Positions 20,320-33,370 are shown, counted from the stretch's first letter. The stretch: 64,000 bases of DNA from Schistosoma haematobium (GCF_000699445.3 NC_067197.1:25093809-25157808), one strand, 5' to 3'. Notes: generated by a model from the sequence alone, not told the origin. A program made the numbers and translations.

Positions 20320-22969
20320 CTAGAAGGACAATTTTTAAAATGAAAATAATTCGTCGTTTACTTTTTTTGAAAAACTTTATCAAGCTCCTATCTTATTGTT
20401 TCGTTTCAAACTACTAAGCATTAATCAACAAACTGTAAAGAAATTTCGGTGGTTACTACAAACTTATGTAATCAAATAAGTATGGGTCCGGATTGATTCT
20501 TGTCAATTTATACAGAGAAAGATCTTTAAATTCGAAAGCAAGATATGGTATCAGTCCATAAAGTTACTGACTGTTGTTCAGAGCCATAGTGGTAGGTGAA
20601 GACTATCTGACTGAAGTCCATATGATTATTTAAAGACATTGGATGACACGACTCAGGATCGGTTGCAATGACACAAATGCATTATGACCAAGAAGTAACT
20701 CCATCTAGTTAGTAATTATTTATTCAATCACAAGTGCCAATAATTTGTTTCACATAGACTACTTTTAACAGTTTAGAACTGACTTCTTTCTTAAACTGGA
20801 GTTAGTATTTATTTCATACTCTCCCATAAATTTTGTGGTTAGAAAAAAGGGTGTAAAACCTTTCTTGTCAAACGGCTACAGGAATGCAGATACCATATCG
20901 AATTCGTTGCACATACAACATGCGAAAATATTTTTAAGAAACCGGCATTCACCAATTAGCAAGCAAAATAACAATTAATTACCCAATCATCAGTCTTAAT
21001 GATGTCACCTAACCAATGAGATAAATATGTAAGTGTACAGTTTTCCACTAACGAGTTGTAGTCAATAAGCACTTTGTTTTTTGTCGTGCCTAACACTGAC
21101 TGTCGACTTGTGTCCAAGAGTTCACTTATCTCAGTTCATAAACCAAAACGCCTATTTGCAAGTGTAATTTGGTCCATAAAGCGAACACTACATGTACAAT
21201 TATTTAGGTTGCGAAACTTATCTTGCTTACAAGATGAATAGAATTCAGCCAATGTTATTTGTTTGAAGAATCAATTAAGGTCTCTGCTTGCTCTCAACTT
21301 TATCAATTCCATTTGAAGATAATGATTAGCGCCCCCTAGTTACAAAAAAACTGCAGCATTTATCACATTAGACTGTTGTCCAAATGCTTTGAAACCTTCA
21401 GATCGTCACAAAACAATTACTAGAAAGAATAATACTTAACGAGTGAGAATTAACGTAAACCGCCATCCCATGCATACGATGAAACACACCCCAACGGTCT
21501 TAATACCAAGCTCAATGTTTACCTAGAATAATATCAAATTATCTCACATCCGGCTGCTTTCACATACGCTTCTAATTGGTCTTGGAGGTCACAAGCGGTC
21601 CGCAGACAGTGGTTTAACAACTTCTGATCTAGGTTTACCTATGATGATAGCCCAATCAAATCTGACAACGCAAAACCAATACTATATAATTCAATATATA
21701 TTGTTAAAACCAGAGTAAAAAAGGCATTGTGGGACATTTATTATTCATAAAGGAGAATGATAACAATTGAGTAGTAATTTACTTGACAGTTTGAAGAAAG
21801 GTTCTTTTCAGCTAGGAATTAAATGCATCAAAGATTTTAAAAAAGGTTTAAAGAGGAGACAAAATAAAATAGTTTGGTATTTCATTGATGTGGAGTCTGT
21901 GAACTAATTCAATTATTCACAAATGTGACATATCTATCAAAATATTTCCTTCATATTTATTATTTCATTTAAGTTGGTACAGAATGGTCGAAAAAATATT
22001 CTGCATCAAATACCATAACATTATCCGAAATGAAAGTAATAAATGCATTGAGGAGAGCAGAATAACCCAGAAAAAAACAACAACTTCAGACAGTTTTTCG
22101 CCTGTTTATACGTAAAATTCATCAGAAAAAGGAAAATAACATTCTGTATTTGAAACATATATGCACAAAAACAAGAGAATCTAACATGAAATTTCAATGA
22201 AAATGACAGTTTCTTTTCCCAATCAGTAAAAAAGGATTTTTAAGTCGGATAACTGAAATAACCGATTGGTAAATAATTGGAAAAAATAGATTAACTGCCT
22301 TTATATGTCAGCTTCATTTTTATTATTATTGGCATACATGTTATAGTTGTTCTTATACACATCATCAGATAGATAAAACACAGTAAACAGAATAAAACAT
22401 GAAATAACAAAAAATAAGTATTATTTAAAATAAAGCTAGAAAGTATAAGGGAATATCAACGAACTATTAAGTAACTTGGTTAAACTAATAATGCTGAGAT
22501 TACTTATGGTTTGTTTCGAAATAAATACTGCAAAGTTTCAGGGAGAAGTATTAATTTCAAACTCAACCGGTCCGGAGGTTTCGGGATGGATATCCATCAA
22601 CATTGTAGGATGATGGGTATGCTAAACCAGAGATTGAAACAAAGTGAAAATTTACATGATTGACTTCCGACTTGTTAATACCAGGCTCGCCGTAGAACCT
22701 AAGTATCGCGTTATTAATTGATAAATATATAGGATTGCGTATATCATGTAATGTCGAACTACAAGGAAAAAACGCCATCACTGCTTTCAGTTCTTAATAT
22801 AAACCTACCTTTATACTAATCAAGTGCCTGGAATTCACTTATTTAAACAATCCTTATTTTTTCTGATATTCATTAGCCAATTTTAACATTTTAATACCCC
22901 AACGAACTCAAGGATGACGACGTCACTCATCAAGCCAATAGTTTATATAAGTGGATATTTTAAGTAGAT
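20320..22969. other. AT-rich DNA, first NUDT1 exon not found
   Basis: The 5' exon of the NUDT1-like gene could lie here, but I saw no convincing ATG-containing frame ending in a phase-0 donor. No repeat family was recognised. Confidence 0.35.
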
Positions 22970-24600
22970 GTACCAAAGTAAACGGGTGAGTAGAGCACTT
23001 TGAGGAACTCGTGAATAGCCAGCTCCATTAAATCCACCGGACATCGAAGCAACACCTACAGACCTTCCTATAGCTGTCACTCCACCAACGATCGAAAAAA
23101 TCAGCATGGCCATCAGACAATTCAAGAGTGGGAAAGCAGCAGGATCTGATAACATGACATCTGAGCACTGAAATAAAAAATAAAAGTAATTTCAAACGTG
23201 CTCCACATTCTATTCAGGAAGATTTGGGAGGAAGAACAAGTGCCGACAGACAGGAGAGAAGGATATCTCATTAAGATACCAAAGAAAGGAGATCTGGGCA
23301 AGTGTGAAAACTATAGAGGCATCACACTACTATCAATACCAGGAAAATGTTCGTGTTGTTGAACCGGATGAAAGATTCTGTAGGCGCCCAGCTTCCAGAT
23401 CAACAGGCCAGATTCTATAAGGATCGGTCGTGTACAGATCAAATCGCGACAGTACGCATCATCACTGAACAATCAATTGAACGGAACTTATCACTATACA
23501 TAAACTTCCTTGAAATTGAGAAAGCATTTGACAGCGTGGATAGGAAAAACTTTTTTGACACCATAGTGTAACTGAGAAAATCGTCAAAAACATACGGAAT
23601 TCATACGACGGATTACATTGCAAAGCGGTGCACGGAGGACAGCTAACAGACGCATTTCAAGTAAGGACTGGAGTCAGACAAGGCTACCTACTCTACCCTT
23701 TTCTTTTTCTTCCGGTGGTTGACTGGATTATGAAGACCTCCAAATCTGAGGGAAGCACGGAATACAATGTACAGCTTCGATACAACTAGACGATTCGGAC
23801 TTCGTAGATGACCTAGACCTTCCATCCCATACACAATAACAAATGCAGGTCAAAACAACCAGTGTAGTAGCAGCCTCTGCATCAGTACGCCTCAACATTC
23901 ACAATGGAAAAAACAAGATCCTCAAATACAGCAGAGATCACTAATCCAATCACACTTGATCGAGAAGCTCTGGAAGATGTGAAAACTTTCACCTACATGA
24001 GCAGCTTCATCGATGAACAAGGAGGATCGAATGCTGACATGAAGGCGAGGATTGACAAAGCAAGGGCAGAATTCCTACAATTGAAGAACATATGCAACTC
24101 GAAACAAACTCAAACCAAGTCAGAATCTCCAATGCGAACGTCAACACAGTTCTACTATACGGAGCTGAAACTTGCAGAACTACCACAACCATCATCAAGA
24201 AGGTACAAGTATTTATAAATGGTTGTCTACGTGAGATACTCAATGTCCGTCGGCCGGATACCATCAGCAACAGCCTACAGTGGGAGAGAACAAACCAGCT
24301 TCCAGACCAAGAGGAAATTAAGAAAAGACGCTGCAAGTGGATAAGACATATATTGAGGAAATAACCAAACTACATCATGAGGCAATCTCTAACGTGGAAT
24401 TCCGAAGGGAAACGGAAAAGAGAAAGACCAAAGAACACAGTGAGACACCAACTGGAGGCAGACATTAAGAGAATGGATAGCAACTGGAAACATCTGGAAA
24501 CTATTGACCACAACAGAGTTGGATGGAGAATGATGGTGGGCGGACTATACTCCTCCATGAGGGTTAACAGGTGAAAGTAAGTAGGTAAATAAGAAGGTGA
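22970..24600 (+). mobile_element. Degenerate RTE-clade LINE
   Basis: The plus strand holds a broken LINE reverse transcriptase: an entry block with FKSGKAAGSDN, then IPKKGDLGKCENYRGITLL, then FLEIEKAFDSVDR at about 23500. The C-terminal part includes [14 protein letters not shown] and then the [12 protein letters not shown] region. The copy ends in TAAGTAGGTAAATAAG. The EKAFDSVDR spacing and TAAG tail fit the RTE clade (SR2-like in schistosomes). Multiple frame shifts and stops make it a pseudo-element; the endonuclease region is missing. Confidence 0.78.
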
Positions 24601-24904
24601 ATACAACACTGGTAATAGTACTCTCTGAAGGTCAAGTTCACACATTAGATTTAATTAAGTTTGAAAAGTAACTTGGTTAACATTTATACAACTTTAATAA
24701 ACAACAATTTTCAGGAGACTCTTAATACTTCACAAATATTCAAATCACCTACAAACGTCAGGAAAACAATAACTGAACAAGTAGAAACATATGACTGTCA
24801 TGGAGAACCAACGAGACAAATTATGTAAATGTTTATTACACATTCGAAAATTTGTTGTTTTACACTACTCATAACACATTTACATGATAGACACCATCTT
24901 ATCT
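24601..24904. other. Nothing recognised
   Basis: AT-rich DNA without a supported feature. Confidence 0.35.
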
Positions 24905-25254
24905 TAACACAGTGCACGCAATGTCGAGTCACCTAGACTAGTGGCCACATCGCAACTTCGTCGATAGCATTCGATCTGCACTAAGAAGGACCTGGTAAAA
25001 ATGACACTGATCACCACCCAGTGATCAATCAATTGTGAATACATCTCAGTCCTACAGGAGGTCAGTCGCAGCCCAGATAGCCCAGTAGTAACGTCTTTGA
25101 ATGTGAAGCTGGATCACACGGGATGGAATTCGTCAGGGAGCACCAGTTCCCTCAAGATTACAGGTATACCTTGCTGACGAGTGCCAAATAGTAAGAAACC
25201 CAGATCCAGAGTTTCCTGGTGACCACCACCAACCACCATCTTATCCTAACACAA
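24905..25254 (+). repeat. tRNA-derived SINE-like repeat
   Basis: The core near 25076-25165 reads ATAGCCCAGTAGTAACGTC, GAAGCTGGATCACACGGGAT and GGAATTCGTCAGGGAGCACC. This resembles a tRNA-like A box and an eroded B box (consensus GGTTCGAATCCC). It is not a functional tRNA gene, since the acceptor stem does not close. It sits between two RTE fragments. Confidence 0.45.
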
Positions 25255-25515
25255 TTAAGAAAAGAAGCTGGAAGTGGATAGGACATATGTTGTGGAAATA
25301 ACCAAACTATATCATGGGGCAAGCGCTAACTTGGAATCCTGAAGTGAAACGATAAAGAGAAAGACCAAATAACATATTGAGACACGAACTGGAGGCAGAC
25401 ATTAAAAGAATGGACAGTATTGCCCACGACAGAGTTGGATGGAGAATGATGGTGAGCGGTCTATGCTCCTCCACGAGGGGCGACAGGCGTAAGCAAATAA
25501 GTAAGATGACATGAT
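25255..25515 (+). mobile_element. 5'-truncated RTE LINE tail
   Basis: It closely parallels 24310-24600: KKRSWKWIGHMLW-type sequence, the GACACGAACTGGAGGCAGAC block, the GTTGGATGGAGAATGATGGT block, then TAAGCAAATAAGTAAG. It is a second, separately inserted truncated copy. Confidence 0.7.
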
Positions 25516-25657
25516 AATAACAACTCACGGTGAACTACAATTCGTAATTTCTTAAGATATGTTCTAAAACAGGTTCGTAGAAAATAAACCCCACAATTTT
25601 TCTATTCACTGATTTACTACTAAAAAGAAGTGAGTAGGTAGTAATATATATATATAT

Positions 25658-26030
25658 ATCGATGTCCGGTGGATTTAATGGAGCTGGCTATTCATGGGTT
25701 TCTCAAAGTTTTCTGCCCATCTTTTCATCTGTTCATGTATCTCAGCGATTGGCTTACCTTCTTTCTCCTTGAGCGGTCTCTGGTTTACTATAATACCCTG
25801 CCAGTTTCTTTGTTGTGTCATATATCTGTTCTATGTTTCCTTCTCTTGCAACGTTTTCCGCTGTCATTGCCAGGTCTTCCGCGTATTTCTGCTTGTCGGC
25901 TTTAATGCTCTTCTTCATTTGCTTGTTTGCTTTTGTTTATTCAGCCTGTATTGTGACTTTCGCTGTTGTTAACTGCCATCCTCTTGTTGTTCCTTTCCTG
26001 AATCTTGTCTACGGGTTTTGATAGAGATCC
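25658..26030 (-). mobile_element. RTE LINE internal fragment, opposite strand
   Basis: The minus strand reads a lysine-rich linker (ADKQKYAEDLAMTAENVARE), then EIHEQMKRWAENFEKP, then the CCAGCTCCATTAAATCCACC block also present at 23007-23043. This is the segment that precedes the RT domain in RTE elements. It overlaps the start of the 22970 copy by only a few tens of bases but points the other way. A (TA)n run abuts its 3' edge. Confidence 0.65.
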
Positions 26031-26699
26031 ATTGCTCAGTTTTAAACTTGCTCAATTGACATTTTTATTCTTACTTAACTAGACTATGTAATTTTGCTTT
26101 GTTTTTTATTTTATATCCGTTAACTTACAAATCGATCGTCATATTTAAAGAAAATATTGCAATACATAATCAGGTTGGTCCACCATAATTTGTTTGGCAT
26201 TGATTTCATTCTAAATTGTAAAACATAAATTGTTCTAGAACCAACGAGGAACTGATTGAGGGTAAGTACTTTTTCGCCCAACTTATGTGAGATCATATGA
26301 TTTATATTAACACTGGATGGACGGAATAATGAATAATGTACGGTGTGCATGACCGACATTCACTTAGAATAATTACAAGTTGATTTAAATAGAGGCTAGT
26401 GTGATACACTCCACGACATTAACCGGTTTATATACACTTCATAGATAAACATTGTGTTATTTTTAAGCACAACAAGGATTATTAATATTACGATGACTTG
26501 AATGTTATGCAGGTTATAGTCCATTCGCATTACTACACGGTAGGTTATGAGAATATCAATTAACTCGCAAAATAAAATGCTAAAATGTACCCCCCCATGC
26601 ACAATAATATGCTAGTTGCGCACCTGGTTGTTATTGCAACCAGTGATTCATATCAATAATTGTAGAAACCGATAAGAATATTCTTTTCCCATCTGTTAT
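26031..26699. other. Nothing recognised
   Basis: No coding frame or repeat family could be supported. Confidence 0.35.
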
Positions 26700-27215
26700 T
26701 ATATTTATTTATTTATTTAAACACAAATATTGGTACAAAGTGGCACCGAATACATATACGTCACACAGGCCACTTGATTTTTGTGTAGGCTGTGATACTA
26801 CTTGGGTGCCCAGACCGAAACAGGTGGTTTTCTTAGGGGGCCACACTCGGAGAATCGAACCTAAAAGTTTAATCCGCAAGACAGTGGAGCAACATCAGGA
26901 GATGCAGACCCACGGTAGCCGGTGACCAACAATTAGTTAATACCCCATTTGTCCCCACAGGATCCTGAAGCTCATGTGCATCACTAGTTTGGAATTAGGG
27001 TTTTCCAACTGACCTAGGTGGATCCTCCATATCTGCCAACCCGGTTAAAGCTTCGGAAACTCACTGTTCGTCCTCTCAATTTCGTAAACAGCACTCGTGC
27101 CGCGGAACGGCAGTGAGTAGGACTTCCCTGGCAATGGTTGTATGCACGTGGCCATGTGAGAGCATTTCGAGAGGAAGAGCTGACTCTCTCTACTATCGAC
27201 CGTAGAGAGCATTTA
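26700..27215 (-). repeat. ~500-bp dispersed repeat R1, near-full copy
   Basis: In antisense: tail block (ATTTATTTATTTAAACAC), GGTACAAAGTGGCACC, CAGGTGGTTTTCTTAGGG, GGTAGCCGGTGACCAACAAT, GGGTTTTCCAACTGACCTAG, CTGTTCGTCCTCTCAATTTC, and GTGAGAGCATTTCGAGAGG. The same order is seen at 49240, 51295 and 60795. The sense strand ends in an A-rich AATAAATAAA tail, so it is probably a retroposed element, with no recognisable protein. Confidence 0.7.
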
Positions 27216-27424
27216 GGAGCTTTTCCATTTGTGCCGTGTTATATGTACATAGTATCAAATATTTAACCAATAGTAGCTTGTTTAATGCTGATAAGAGGAT
27301 GCAACATCGAAGGAAGGTAAATTTCACACCCACTAAAAAAAGAAATGCTTATACTGCGAGAAACATTGTTAAAAACATCGAAAATTCCCTCTGTTTACCC
27401 ATCCACGAACATCGTTTTAAAGTT

Positions 27425-27515
27425 TAGCAACGCAATATATTTATTTTATTTACTTGAACACATAAATATTGGTACAAGAGGGCACCAAATATATATGCGC
27501 CACACAAAATAATGA
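27425..27515 (-). repeat. R1 tail fragment
   Basis: Only the tail third of R1 is present (ATATTGGTACAAGAGGGCACC). Confidence 0.55.
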
Positions 27516-27599
27516 GAATGGGGCGGGAGAAGAAAAAAAGAGGTAAAGAGCGTAAAAGAAAAAAAAGAACAATAACGACCAGATTAGTGTAAGGTAGTG

Positions 27600-27638
27600 T
27601 AATAATAATAATAATAATAATAACAATAATAATAATGG
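27600..27638. repeat. (TAA)n microsatellite
   Basis: An interrupted TAA run. On the minus strand it follows the LINE fragment at 27650-28400, so it may be that element's 3' tail. Confidence 0.8.
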
Positions 27639-27649
27639 GAGGAATGGAA

Positions 27650-28400
27650 AGGTACAAGCAGAAGAAATCTTTCAGTTAAGGAAGATACAACCACTTTTCA
27701 TGAAGAAAGTAAAAGAAAGTTACAGAAGGATTGCCACTGGTTTCTATTCGGAGCCATGTCTGATACCACCTCAAGCCACTGTGTTGCACCACCTCTAGAA
27801 CTCCAACCCCGGAATCGCGAAGGACCAACAGAAACCAGCCCTCTGCAGCTTTCTTTTATACCACAACACCATGTCATACATTGAGCACCTCTCCGCTTTT
27901 TTCAACCAGTCCCAGCATCGGCAAATAATGCATAACATGGATTTTCTGGGACGACATTCGTAGAACATGTCCAAGCCACCGAAGGCAATGTTTCAAGATG
28001 GTGACACCAATTGGATTATCGTCTCTGTGCCCGAACACACGATGCCAAACCTCTGCATTAATAACATGGTGTTGCCACTGGATGTCAGCAATCCTTCGGA
28101 GACATGATGATCAAACACAGAGAGTCGTCTAACATCCTCAACCCGGAGAGGCCAGGTTCCACAAGCATAGAGCAGAACTGTTCTCACCGACGCGTTGTAG
28201 ATCCGACCTTTCACAGCCAGACTGACATCAAGAAGGCGCCAAAGATGACCTAGATCGACATAAACCGCTCTACCTTTCACTATACGTGCATTGATCTCAT
28301 CACTCATGCCAATAACAGCACTTATGTAGCTACCTAGATACACGAACTTCTCGACTACTTCTATCTGCTCACCATCCAGGGTGAGTACAGGATTAGAACC
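27650..28400 (-). pseudogene. Degenerate LINE RT C-terminus
   Basis: The open part (28343-27993) reads MYLGSYIS, then DEINARIVKGRAVYVDLGHL, SLAVKGRIYNASVRTVLLY and WPLRVEDVRRLSVFDH. This is the region after the RT thumb of schistosome LINEs. Further left, frames change repeatedly. A (TAA)n tail closes it on the 3' side. The 5' side abuts an LTR-like sequence at 28402. Confidence 0.7.
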
Positions 28401-28401
28401 C

Positions 28402-28914
28402 TGTTATATCCGAGCGAAGATTAAATCACGAGTAACTCCTGAGACATATTAATTGACTAATATTATCTACATATTCTTATGGTGTAACTATTCAATAATT
28501 AGATTATGTCTATTTATATTCCTCTTATTATAAGCTTTATTTTGACCTATAATTTATTATTGTACGAATTACGGTTCTTAAGCTATGTTCAGTTTATTGA
28601 CTATTGCCTCCCACGTTCACAGCCACACATGGCCAAATATTGTACAAATGTTATTTTCTATTTTATGGTACGTTGTGGTCTGTCTGGTTGATATATAAAC
28701 CGAGTATGTCTGAAATAAATGATTCATATATGCAGAAGCTGGTATTGTGTTCCGGACTCAAGTGGACGGGCTAGACGGACATAGGACTAATAAGGACGCT
28801 AGACTGCTCATACCGATCGAGCGTCATTGGTTTGACACAATGCGAAGATTGTATAAGTCGTGTTTTGATTGGTGGATAAATCACGTGACAAAAGCTGGAC
28901 TTAAAGTCATAACA
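28402..28914 (+). repeat. Possible solo LTR, about 513 bp
   Basis: The segment begins TGTTATAT and ends GTCATAACA, a TG...CA layout with short inverted ends. Inside are a TATA-like GATATATAAACC (about 28690) and an AATAAA-type motif (GAAATAAATG) shortly after. Flanking 5-bp sequences do not match, so a target duplication is not seen. It may be a BEL-type or other LTR, or an unrelated repeat. Confidence 0.4.
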
Positions 28915-30939
28915 ATAACGATGTTGTAAAATTACAAAAATTCAGATTCATCCATTACAAAAAAGTACGTTGATGGAGAGTTAACCTCTCAACCAGAAAT
29001 GTAATGGTTAGTCAATTATAATGCAAATTTAATTAAACTGTCAAGTGAAACAGTCGGATATGTGAACAATAACAAAATGCAATCAAAGTCATCAAAACAT
29101 TGATTTGGTAGCATGAAGATGAATTACATCGATAGGCCTTGTCTATATATATTTTGTCTACTTGTAGAGAAATATATAATTTATGTTACGCAAAAACTGT
29201 ACTTGAAGAAGCTGGCAATAAGTTAGATTAAAATGATAAATAATACCTGAGTTCTCAATACCCAGTTTATTTCTCGTGGATGACCATCGTCGGCCGTTAA
29301 ATAAAAATTAACAGAACGGATAATTTGTTTAGTACATTTGCTAGTCAGTTTAAACTTTAGAAACAAAGTGCTCACAAATGCTCAGACATGATCACTGTCA
29401 ATCATTAATCAGGCCATACGTAAACATGTATTTGGAGGTGAGAATTGATTAATCTGTGAGACAACTGTAGTTTTATCCCACTGACTACGAAATCACTTTT
29501 CAACGAAAACAAGAATCATAAACAGCTTCAAAATGTACAATTTGCAATGCGTAGTAGTACTCAAATTTTATTAGGACACATTTAGCAATGATTATCATTA
29601 GGACGATCCATAGGGTACGGCCTATCGACTTGCCAGACAAACATTTAAATAATAATCGTCTTCCAAGCGAGACTTAAATACAACAAGCAACTCTCCAAAC
29701 GACATATTCAAAGCGAAAATTAGGAGCGATGAACTAATTGTATTTCTAAACAAAAATTGAAGGAAAGACGAATAAAGCAAAGAAATATTGTATCTGAACG
29801 ATAAGGCTAAAATGTTTTAAATGTGCAGGAATGTACGGGATGTTCTTAATTTTGATTAATACGACAAGAATTGTATACTTAGGGGTCCACGCACAGCTAA
29901 TGACAGTACACCGAGGATAACTCCAACCATATAAGTGGAATGAACGAACTTGTACATTTTACCATATAGGGAGTAAAATTTGAGCCAATTCAAATCATAA
30001 AGCGAAACATGTTGAAAAGCAGATCAACAAAAGTAAAAGTAAAGACAAGAGTAGAATCGTAAAACATCTGGATCGCTTACTTCAGATCCCGAATCGTCAA
30101 TGACCAATGGAGAACCTGTGTTCAATTCTCTGGGTGTATATATGACTAACATGAGCGTATATAATTTCCGGTTGACCCATTGAGGGGAGAACGGACTATG
30201 TTCGCCTTTTGAAACGGACATCTACAAATAAATGTCATAAAAAATTGTAGCACGGAGCTAGCAAAACAATAGCGATTTAAAGCTACTTTCCTTATGGGGA
30301 ATAGTCCAAGGTAAGGAATAACAATACACATCTAAACGCTATCATCCTTCAAATGACAAATGCCGTTCTGAAGATTACTGATATCTAACTTGCTTTAAGT
30401 GGTCTTTTCAGAGCTAACGTGTTTATTATCGATCCAGGTCCTATTAGGTAATTAATCTGGTAGATTTATTCATTTTACACTATAAATAATGTTCGGTAGG
30501 AAAACTGCATAGAATGCATAAAATAAATGTTTGACTGACAAGTTATACTAAAATATTAAGAACCCACACAACTGTTGGCATTGAAGTAATCAGTACATCA
30601 TTAACTAATCATGTAGAAATGATGAAGTGTTCTAAGTAAGGAAAATTCGTTAATACTAAGGATGAATGTACATGTGAAGGTAAACGTAGAGATGACTCAG
30701 ATAGTTATCGATAAACACGATATTTGAAAATAAAGTTTAACACACATTCCTAGTACGGATGACAATGACCAGAAGGAAACAATATGATCTTACTAACTAG
30801 TAACAATATTACGATTGGCATAAATTCACATAAACATTTACCAGGAAATTCCATATGTCGTGGGAAAATATGTTAGCTATTTAGTCTCTTTACTATTGCT
30901 TCCCATTCAGATGAATGACATTGTTTATTATTTAGGCAT
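28915..30939. other. AT-rich DNA, nothing recognised
   Basis: No frame or repeat could be supported in this 2-kb stretch. Confidence 0.35.
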
Positions 30940-31260
30940 TAGTGATAGCAAGTCTTGGATTTCGGCGCGAAATTCATTTATCCCTACGACTAAATAGCAT
31001 TTCGGCATAATAGCTTGGGTTAGTTCGTAATGCCAAAGCGACCAAAAAAGGCGAAATAAAGGATTCTCCCCTTCATGTCGCTCTGTTTTCAAAGTCGCTG
31101 AATTGTCTACTTTTCGCCTAAATACATGGTAAATAGTCTACTCACATAAATACACGCCGAACTGTCTACTTTTCGCTTTAGTACACACCGATTTATCTAA
31201 TTTTGCTTCAACTTTTGACACACATTTGGTCTAACCCCAAACGTCTGTGCTCGCCATTAT
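30940..31260 (+). repeat. Dispersed repeat F, copy 1
   Basis: It shares the block TTGGATTTCGGCGCGAAATT and the following TAAATAGCATTTCGGCAT with 61070-61150 (GATTTTGGCGCGAAACTC, then AAATAGAGTTTTGGCAT). Family unknown; the right limit is approximate. Confidence 0.45.
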
Positions 31261-31653
31261 TTTTATATAACACACCACACGACAAGTGCAATCGACGTTA
31301 AAAGTGGTACGTGTTCAAAGAAATTTATTGAAAAGATAAAAACGTTATATTGTATAAGTAGTTGACAGATGCCAGGGCACCGATCGTTATGCATTGTAAT
31401 TGCCAAGTCATATTGTAATTTGAAAAGATCTACAAAAGAAAGGACAGGTTATGTATTATTAATGTTTAGTAAAAACGAAGTCAAACATGAAAAATATTCC
31501 ACTGTTTATGCATTTTCGTAACGCCTGTACGACTATTGAGAATCACAAAAATCTTGTGAATCCTGAAATTTAAGCACAATCATAAGCTGTTTCTTTCTTG
31601 GTGTCTACTATGACGTATTGTTACCTCTAAAGAGGTAAGGAAATGGTTAATGG
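31261..31653. other. Nothing recognised
   Basis: No supported feature. Confidence 0.3.
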
Positions 31654-31860
31654 TCATACCTCAGCACAAATTAAACAAAAGACATTCACATAACTGTAAG
31701 TAGCAATAGGAACAGTAACTAAATAATTGACTAGACCAGGTTTTCCATGTACTAATATCACATTATCCGACTGAAATGAAGTTATTTTAGTATTCTTAAG
31801 CATAATTGCTTGTTTGCGTGAAACAACACAACCGGTTATTCGTGTACTACCCAAGCAACC
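31654..31860 (-). pseudogene. Fragment related to the DUF4218-like protein
   Basis: The frame holds LKNTKITSFQSDNVILVHGK followed by PGLVNYLV. This aligns with RNSKLSTTRPDNVVIANGRP of the exon at 35631-36087. Upstream and downstream parts of the domain are not visible, so it is a small diverged copy, perhaps one old exon. Confidence 0.45.
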
Positions 31861-32440
31861 AATAAAAGGGGAATAAAGCGAACAAAAGCGTAAATAAAGA
31901 GGAAGTGTCGATTTTTCCTCCTTACATCGTGTATTTGGTGGGAATTTGTAGACAAATATACGGCCTGCTATTAAACGTAACTCAATTTCGTAAACGTGAC
32001 AGTCGGCTTAGCGACAATTATTATGTCCACCATCTTGGTATGCAATGGTGCCCGGATTTCTTCGTTCTGTGCTTTTTCCGTTATTTGTTTTGTGTAGCTA
32101 CAGAATTTAGTGTTTCAGTGTGCTAAAATGTAGAAGTTAATGTAATACTCTAAATGTTGGAGCAAAATTTTTCCTGATTTTGCTTTGTTTTCTGGGTTTT
32201 TGCTGCTGCTACTGAAGTCAATGTATTTCTTCAGTCAAGCTGGCTAGTCTTATGTTTTAAAATGGTAATCGGTTTTGTTTTGAACAGAGCAAGAACAAAC
32301 ATTGATGCAGAATAGTATGAATTCATAATATCTCGAGGTTTCTCGTCAGCTGCTTACAACCAAAAATGTGATAGAATTTTTACATTGAGATAGTGTGAAA
32401 CAATTGACATAAATGAGTGTAAATAACTGGATTACAATAA

Positions 32441-32443
<3 letters not shown>
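31861..32443. other. Nothing recognised
   Basis: No supported feature. A plus-strand frame at 31905-32126 has no domain. Confidence 0.3.

Positions 32444-32483
<40 letters not shown>
32444..32483. repeat. (TA)n microsatellite
   Basis: About twenty TA units. Confidence 0.9.
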
Positions 32484-32485
<2 letters not shown>

Positions 32486-32625
32486 TAGAACAGGTCAGAG
32501 GTTAAAAAAGGGAATTAATTTAGGGTGGGTGGTGTAATAGTTTAGTGAAGTTCATAAATTGTGTGATAATTTTAGCGATTTCCACCAGGTGGTGGAAATA
32601 TGTGAATAAAATTTTGGTTTAAGAA

Positions 32626-33370
32626 TTAGGTAATAGGGGAGGAGTATAAACATTTTAAAACAAATGAATGAATAAAATAACCCAAATAGCCAAAACACAA
32701 AAAACAGATTACCAGGGTAATGATAAGTTTATTAAAGTATCTTTGAATGCATAAGTCCGATTTAAGTTTTTTGATCGCAATGGCTTCAGCAAAACGGAGA
32801 GTGGTCGTACTTCTTTGTCTATTGATAATTTTAAAAGCATGCAGAATGTCGACAGTATGCCCAGTGTCAAGTAGATGCCGAGCTATTGCACTGTTGAAAG
32901 CCTTAGTCCCTCGCAGCCTCAAGTTCTTCGAAACATGCTCAGAAATGCGAATATGTACTCTTCTCTCAGTTCTTCCAATGTATGTGACATGGCACGTACA
33001 TGTGAAGTGGTAAGTGCAGTTGGAGCTACTGAGGAAAGAGGACTTGTCGATTTTAGTTGGTTTCAGTGAGCAGTTCGTTTCCCATAACGTCGTCAGTTTG
33101 GCTGCCGTGTAGGCTACTTTCAAAGCGGAATTTATTCCGTGATTGATAATTCCGGTGACTTCATCTCCTTTGAAGCGCAAGTATAGGAAACAGGTTTTCT
33201 TTTCCACTGTAACATGCTTAATCGGAGGGTTGGTATTAGCATATTTGTGGATGAATTTCTCCGGATATGCAATTTCACGTAGGCAATTTCTTCTTCAAGG
33301 TACTCCTTTGAGCAGATTTTGCGTGCGCGGTCAAAAAGGTTTCGTACAACACCCTTTTTATAACTCATAG
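32626..33370 (-). pseudogene. Penelope-like element: GIY-YIG endonuclease end
   Basis: Two overlapping minus-strand frames (33368-33132 and 33207-32626) cover the RT-to-endonuclease linker and the GIY-YIG nuclease. Key blocks: FLYLRFKGDEVTGIINHGI, the Cys-rich CTYHFTCTCHVTYIGRTERR (YIG is present), and RISEHV with a following ARHLLDTGHTVD. The frame changes near 33170-33210, and the RT domain to the right is missing. The sequence differs clearly from the copy at 45712, so at least two Penelope families are represented. Confidence 0.78.
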
